A stretch of DNA of 64,000 bases. Origin: Rhodocollybia butyracea. Taxonomy: Eukaryota; Basidiomycota; Agaricomycetes; Agaricales; Omphalotaceae. Position 1 is the first letter of the stretch, and the number at the start of each line of letters is the position of its first letter. The DNA is taken from NCBI GenBank assembly GCA_015501585.1, contig JADNRY010000006.1:248001-312000 (forward strand), in the 5' to 3' direction. The translations under genes and the position numbers were made by a program. Under the pieces are notes generated by a model, which ran no database searches, was not told the DNA's origin, and saw only the letters and a list, made by a program, of their open reading frames with translations. Of the stretch, positions 57,103 through 64,000 are shown piece by piece.

Positions 57103-57987
57103 AACATGGATCACTTCGCAAAATTGTACAGCTACTTTTATCGTTAGGTTGACTGGGATGTAACGCGTTTTCTAGCAGACTTTGCAATCTATAACCTAAT
57201 GTGCCCATCTCAGATTGCTTTTTCCGCATGATGAAGCTCCATCCATGACATGGGCGAGAGTGTACAACGTCTTAAGGTTGCAGGGGGTTTACTACTTATG
57301 ATAGAGTGAAGCCCGCTATCCAATGGAGGACACTCAGAATATGGACAATTAACTTTCTTATCCTTGATCTACTACTTAGGCGCAGGTGAGTCAGGGACTG
57401 CCAAGAAAACAGTCAGAGTCCATGTTTGGTGTATTTAAATCTGACACCTGGAATAGAAGTCGTTTACTTTCTAATTGGACATAGGAGTGAAAAGACTTAC
57501 AGGTCTCGTTTTCGAGATTTCAGCAACCAAGCTAAAAAAAATTCGATTACTCTGCAAATCTTCAACAGTTTAGGTGTTTCTACTGGTGTCCTCCTCCAGT
57601 GTGGGAAAGGAGTGAGCGTCCTGAGAACAGGACCATGCACCGCGATTGAACGATACTTCTCGTTGGAATCTTGACATGTGTAATTCGACGTGCATGACAC
57701 GAGGCAAAGAGGAATAGTAGTTGCGAGGTGTAGCGCATTTTTCCCAAGCGCTGCTGTATGTATGTATCTTCCATTGCACCCGTCATTCGCTCTTTTCAAA
57801 CAAGGAAATACATTGTGCATTGTGTAAATACGATAATCATAAGATACAATAGTTAGGTAGGTGGGATTTACATCGTAAAAGTACATGCAAGAAATGTACA
57901 GAAAGCAAGAACAAAGCTAATGCGACAGAAAGACGAAAAGATACACACCACAGATCGTTCAAAAGCAAACTCCTCCCCAAGTCCAAA
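57103..57987. other. Intergenic, mostly 3' UTR sequence
   Basis: Spacer between the convergent SND2 and GW-protein genes. Open frames here (for example 57426-57674 and its antisense) have no family resemblance and are not called. Confidence 0.45.
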
Positions 57988-60334
57988 CTACCAATCCACT
58001 CTGAAAAATTGCCACCACTTTCGTTTCTTCTTTGGTTTCCCATGTTTCGTCTCCTCGATAATCATCGGATAAGCGTCTACGTATTCGTGACGCGATGGTA
58101 GCGAAGCCCTCCGAAGTCGCTGGCCGATTCCAGTTTGTTTCTGTTTTGGAGTCTGTGCCCTGGGATATCTAACGGTAAATGTGTGTCTGAGCAAACAGCG
58201 ATCACTCAAAGTAGTAACATACTCATCCACATGCACGACATAATCTTCCTCCCTTCTCAATGCTGCTAACGCGAGTGTCGTCTCTGCCTGAAGCATTAAT
58301 CGAGTGTTATTTGGAACATTGATCTTTCGTCTCCACATCGCGACGCTGTTCCCACTTTTCGAAGGTAAGAAAACGAACACGATGACTTGCGCTGAAGGAT
58401 CGTAAAATGCTACGGACTCTTGCATGGTTTTGTCTCTGGTATCCTGTAGATCATCGAATGTAAGCCAGTCGAAGGCTGGTTCGTTTTTACCGTTGGGAAG
58501 GCGATAGTCGGCGTTGGCGACGAGTGCTCCACGCTCTCTGCTCTGAAGGAACCTATGAAGCTGGTTACCTATCAGGAGACGAGGTAGAAGAGAGAGCGGT
58601 GAAAGACTCACTCCGTAAGATCCTAGACTGTATGATACGGTTTGGATCCATGTTAATAGCGATTCGACACGCTCGTCTTTATTTGGAGGAAACATCCAAT
58701 GGATACGATCTTTTGCTTTGCGCTCACGACCAAATAACGCTCGGTAATAAGGTTCTAGAGCAGCACCTTGTGAATCGTGAAACTGGACATTAGTGTACTC
58801 GTTTATTTTGTTGCGAGGAATACCGGTGTTTAATGAAGTTGTCGTACCGCTATAAGCGTGTGCAAGAGTCCTTGAAGGCATGGTGTATGATGTATCTTTG
58901 GGTTTATTGGATCCCCAAAGATTCGCTGCTGAGGCTCTCGAAGATTCGGAGTCTCTGAAGCTGGGAACGGAACCGGGATAGAAGGATTCGGTGCCCCATC
59001 CTCCCCTGCCAGCCTTGGCCGACTTTGGAGAAAAATGCACCTTCCGGGGATCCTCTTCGTATTCATATTCCTCCTCTTCTTCTTCCGGAATGGGTCCCCA
59101 ACCACCGACGCTAGCAGAACCCCAGCCACCAGCCTCCTTACCCCAGCCACCAGCCTCCTTACTACCCCAGGCGCCAGCATCCTTACTACCCCATCCACCG
59201 TCATCTTGGCCCCATCCACCTCCACCATCATTTTGGCCCCATCCACCTCCACCGTCATTTTGGCCCCATCCACCAGCGCCAGTATCTTCTCCCCAACCGT
59301 AACTGTCGTCTTTGCTCCATCTTCTAGCATCCTGGTTCTTCGCATTCTTACCCCACCCGCCTGCATCCATTCCCCAACCCTCAGTAACGCTGCCTGCTCC
59401 CCGTGGATCAGCATATTCTGACTGTGAACGCTGATGCTTGGCCGGCTGCTCCTTCTTCTTTTCCTTCTTACTCACTGGCGCCCATTGGTACGGATTTCCA
59501 GTGGCCTGACGAGGAGGCTGAGTTTGCTTGTGCTGAGGTTGCTTGTGCTGCTGTTGTTTGAGCATCTGTTGTTGCTGTGCAGCTGGGATATAGCCATTTT
59601 GCGCTGGCGGTTGGTTCAGCAATGAGTTTAAGATCTGTGACTGCTGCTGATGAGATAAAACAGGTTTTCCTGGCGGCGTTGGAGCAGCTCCTTTTGGAAG
59701 TCGTTTAGCTTCTTCACTCCAGCTTTTCCAACCCGGCTGCGATGTACTACTTGGTTGTTGAACGCCCCAAGCACTGGCATTTGTTGTATGTCCCCATCCG
59801 TAGCCGTTTTCTTGCTCTTCCTCTTCCCATTCTTCATCATCGTAATCTTCTTCTTCTTCTTCCTCTTCTACAATAGCTCCGCCGCCCCAGCCGCCGGAGT
59901 TTCGTGGGCCCCAAGCAACTGTTTTCGAAGCTGTAGAAACTTTTTCTTTCACTGGTTTCGCTGGGTGAAGATCAGCACTAGCAGCCCATCCTCCTGCGCC
60001 CGGTCCCGGTGAAGGCCAAGCAGCCGGGGATCTCGTAGCCAATGGGTCGTCTCGAAAGCCACCTGTTCGTTTGGTACGACGGAGAGGATTCATAATTGGT
60101 TAGTGTACAAAGTTGACATCAGCGCACTTTGTATGTTTTTTTTCGCGTCTATCAACAAAAAACATACTGACCGTCGTCAACGATCTCCATCATTTCAGTT
60201 TGCAATTTATCATCTTCTACTTTTGGAGGCTCCTCCTGTGGAATAACTAGAGGCAACTGATCCTCCTCCTGTGGAATAACTGGAGGAGGCAGCTGATCCT
60301 CTTGTTTTTGTTTTCCCTTTTTGCCTTTGGCCAT
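57988..60334 (-). CDS. Gly-Trp (GW/WG) repeat protein with conserved C-terminal domain
   Basis: A protein of about 730 residues. The start is placed at MAKGKKGKQKQEDQ (60334): its exon ends at a GTCAGT donor, a CTAAC branch site follows, and the acceptor at about 60063 joins DDG to GFRDDPLATRS in frame. An acidic/Gln-rich N-terminus with scattered GGW motifs leads to a dense WG block (about 58990-59400) with more than ten GGWGxxDxGG-like units. The C-terminal ~250 residues are ordered (NVQFHDSQGAALEPYYRALF, DWLTFDDLQDTRDKTMQES, WRRKINVPNNTRLMLQAETT) and end RKWWQFFRVDW. GW repeats in this density are used by Argonaute-binding proteins (known); that role here is inference. One further intron lies near 58560. 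Confidence 0.75.
59195..59275. repeat. Minisatellite inside the GW protein gene
   Basis: Near-identical ~30-bp units (TTTTGGCCCCATCCACCTCCACC on the plus strand) occur two to three times in a row and encode GGWGQNDGG on the minus strand. The copy number probably varies between strains. Confidence 0.7.
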
Positions 60335-60661
60335 CGTTGTAATCGTGGGTACTTAGACGAGTATTTCGAATTTCGAATCTCTCAGGCGCGTCAAAACGCC
60401 AACAACAAAGTTTACGCACAAATCACTCTTTTCTTGTACTTTTACACTACTTTTACAGACTTTTACTCGTACCAAATTCAAAGTACACTTATCAATCACT
60501 GTACACCGTGTAATAATGATGTTAGTTTCAGCTCCGCTCCAGCGCATTGATGGCGCACTATATAAAGCTGTCCTGCTCGGTCTCACTTTTCCCTTTTATT
60601 CTGACTAGCAGTAACGTCTGAGACGGAGCTTGACTGGGTCTTGCAACTGCTAAGTACAAAG
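60335..60661. promoter_or_regulatory. Divergent promoter region
   Basis: A 327-bp spacer between head-to-head genes. A TATATAAAG motif lies near 60560, about 100 bp before the plus-strand start, and could be its TATA box. An ACTTTTACACTACTTTTACAGACTTTTAC direct repeat (about 60437-60465) is also present. Confidence 0.45.
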
Positions 60662-61651
60662 ATGTTCTCACTCCGGAGCTGGTACTTCGTCTTCTCTTTT
60701 CTGCTCGTTCGTTGCAGGTGCATTTCTGCAGCGCTGGAGAGCAATCATGGTCAACACGAAGAGATAGGTGGCTACTTGTAAGCTGATCCTTAATATTGGC
60801 TTGTCTTCTTATCAGTTACAACTTACAGAACTGGCGCTACTCGCTTGGTCCGCCGCGTCGTTGGTCACTCAGATACGGCAGTCTTCGGCATTCTCATTGG
60901 TGGCGTTATTGGCATTTTAGTGGTATTCGTGGCTGTCCTCCTCCTCTATACCAACGTGAGGCGCCGCCAAATCGAGGACATAGAGAAGCGCGTGGTCAGT
61001 CTGGACAGCGAAATATCGATACCAAAGCTATCTCCATCAAAGAGAAATACCTGGGCTTTCAGGCTGCATACTGCCCGAAGGAAACTCTGGACATCGAAGG
61101 AGAAACGACAAGGCCATCTGCACACTTTCGAGGACGTCGGAAAGACGTCGGACGCAGATACCAAGTCGATGTTTTTGCCGTTCGATGATATTCCTCCACT
61201 CCAGAAGCCCCCTGGTGCAGTCTCTCCCCATTACGAAGATCTCAGCCACTCCAGGGAAAAGACCACGCATTGTCCTACGCTCTTACCTGTCGAGAGAGCA
61301 GTGCTTCCCGTTGCACAGGTTTCCCCGGATGCTGAAAATTATCCTCGTTCTGGCCGTCGAAAAGTGCAATTCAGCTCCGACCCTCCTGTGGTAATAGCAC
61401 CGCTCCCTCCGGCCGCTCCCGTCAGTGTCAACTTGCCAGGTAACGCAGTAGCCCAAACTATCATTGCGAACAGGCAAAGATCTCGCTCTAATTCAAATCC
61501 GACCGAAAAGCGCAAGGGATCTTTACTGTCGGCCCCACCTTTGACTGCTCCGCCCAACGATTCAGTCTATATTGGTTCTTACTATGGGAATCCCGGGTGG
61601 TTCCAGGATGCAGAGAAAGAGGATGGGACTGATCACAGCACGCGTTTTTAG
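60662..61651 (+). CDS. Single-pass membrane protein with signal peptide, unknown function
   Basis: About 310 residues. The signal peptide MFSLRSWYFVFSFLLVRCRC is followed by a short lumenal part, then one membrane helix (VFGILIGGVIGILVVFVAVLLL) with GxxxG spacing that would favour dimers. A basic stop-transfer (YTNVRRRQIEDIEKR) and a long disordered cytoplasmic tail rich in Ser/Pro follow. The tail has SPxK sites and a GSYYGNPGWF motif near the end. A single intron near 60778 restores IGGYLTGATRLVRR. The layout (signal, short ectodomain, GxxxG helix, phosphorylatable tail) resembles fungal cell-surface sensors, but no family is recognised. Confidence 0.65.
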
Positions 61652-61732
61652 CACCATATTTCATTAGTCATGACCGAAATGAAAGTGAGAAATATCTATC
61701 AGATGCAATGTCGATTATAGATACCCATGAGC

Positions 61733-63240
<1,508 letters not shown>

Positions 63241-63432
63241 GTTGGTAGATGTAGGGAGAACGTGAAAGAGAAAATCTTCTTTAGCGCTCGAACCGTCGGC
63301 CGTCGGATATTTTCGGACTCTGGTGGTATAGTTAGGCGCTTGAGCAAGCAAGCCTTGACTCGAATAGCTCTTGACTCGAAACTCTTTATCCTTTATCCTC
63401 GCCCATATTATCGTTCATATATCTAGCGTGGT

Positions 63433-64000
63433 ATGAAACCCGCTTTGGTACTTGTTGACCTTCAAAATGACTTTCTACATCCTGATTACAAGTCTAAATC
63501 AGAACTTGTCACTAAATTTCCAAAACTCTTGGAAAACATAGCACTCAGCGTGGTTTCCTTCAGGCGCAGACAGCTTCCTGTGATATGGATTCGCTCGGAA
63601 TATGAACACCGTACAGCTCCTTTACCCCCACGGCACTTAACGCGCCCAAAAGGTGATAAATATCAAAATGCACCTTTGAACAATGACCGTCTTGCTGGCT
63701 CTCACTACGGGTCGAAAGTTATCTGTATCCCGGACTCACCAGGTGCAAACTTTCACCCTGACATTCAGAAACTAGTGCTTCCCAATGATGTTATCATCAC
63801 AAAGACATACTACTCTGCGTTTACGGAGACGTCTTTGAACCAGACGCTCCAACACCTAAACATTGATACTCTTTTTTTCGCGGGTGTGACAGCCAACACC
63901 TGCGTTCGTGCCACCGTTATCGATGCCTTCTTCCATGGCTATTCTCTTCATGTTATTAAATCTGCCATTGCCTCCTTCTCCAATAACAGTCTGGACACTA
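63433..64000 (+). CDS. Isochorismatase-family cysteine hydrolase (5' part)
   Basis: A hydrolase of the nicotinamidase/isochorismatase superfamily, incomplete at the window's right end. The catalytic triad is visible: Asp in VLVDLQNDFLHP, Lys in IITKTYYSAFTET, and Cys in VTANTCVRATVIDAF. The cis-peptide region (FAGVTANTCV) is typical. The frame is open without introns from the ATG at 63433 to the window edge. Substrate is not known; the family includes nicotinamidases, ureidoacrylate hydrolases and others. Confidence 0.88.
   Translation, partial: MKPALVLVDLQNDFLHPDYKSKSELVTKFPKLLENIALSVVSFRRRQLPVIWIRSEYEHRTAPLPPRHLTRPKGDKYQNAPLNNDRLAGSHYGSKVICIPDSPGANFHPDIQKLVLPNDVIITKTYYSAFTETSLNQTLQHLNIDTLFFAGVTANTCVRATVIDAFFHGYSLHVIKSAIASFSNNSLDT

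Noticed and set aside
58991..59421. Pro-rich open frames on the plus strand opposite the GW protein
   Set aside because: They are antisense shadows of the repetitive WG-coding block.
60152..60334. Separate 60-residue gene MAKGKKGKQ...
   Set aside because: Its donor, branch site and acceptor join it in frame to the GW protein, so it is that gene's first exon.

Overview
The window is nuclear DNA of a basidiomycete fungus, most likely an Agaricomycete (mushroom-forming). Genes are dense, are broken by many introns of about 45-60 nt, and often sit in tight head-to-head pairs. The gene set fits: a high-redox-type laccase, an NPC1-type sterol transporter, Lys12 of the fungal alpha-aminoadipate lysine pathway, a Cut2-type securin, a GW-repeat protein, and KDZ, hAT-like and Helitron transposon sequences. 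Gene models were read by eye from splice signals and protein-family resemblance; exon ends are best estimates.

Region 1 (1-26.6 kb) is ordinary host DNA: the 3' part of a rhomboid protease, a CLASP/Stu1 microtubule protein, a family-18-type glycosyltransferase with a decayed tandem copy, an RNPS1-like SR protein, DPH1, a laccase, NPC1, a probable Sfr1/Mei5 recombination mediator, a small unknown protein, mitochondrial uS11 and the tiny complex III subunit QCR9.

Region 2 (26.9-38.2 kb) is the most striking part. A 10.75-kb DNA transposon with 187-bp terminal inverted repeats that read as identical and a 6-bp target duplication (CCCAAG) encodes a full-length KDZ transposase, a TET/JBP-type 2-oxoglutarate dioxygenase and three further proteins. 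It sits inside a roughly 0.5-kb hAT-like non-autonomous element that has its own 8-bp target duplication (GTTGAGAT). The transposase reads through, but the dioxygenase gene needs at least two single-base corrections to read through, so this copy may have lost its DNA-oxidising cargo.

Region 3 (38.3-43.2 kb) holds the securin and an amino-acid permease. Region 4 (43.2-49.3 kb) is gene-poor: a decayed Helitron N-terminal fragment, a 22-bp palindrome among shorter inverted repeats, and a fold-back element with arms of about 110 bp.

Region 5 (49.3-64 kb) returns to housekeeping genes: a WKF-domain nucleolar protein, ARL1, the CRL4 receptor CDT2, a SNAPC4-like Myb protein, SND2/TMEM208, a large Gly-Trp-repeat protein, a single-pass membrane protein of unknown role, homoisocitrate dehydrogenase (Lys12) and the start of an isochorismatase-family hydrolase. 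Themes that link neighbours are RNA-linked functions (RNPS1-like, SNAPC4-like, GW protein) and secretory-pathway functions (ARL1, SND2, NPC1), but no biosynthetic cluster is seen.
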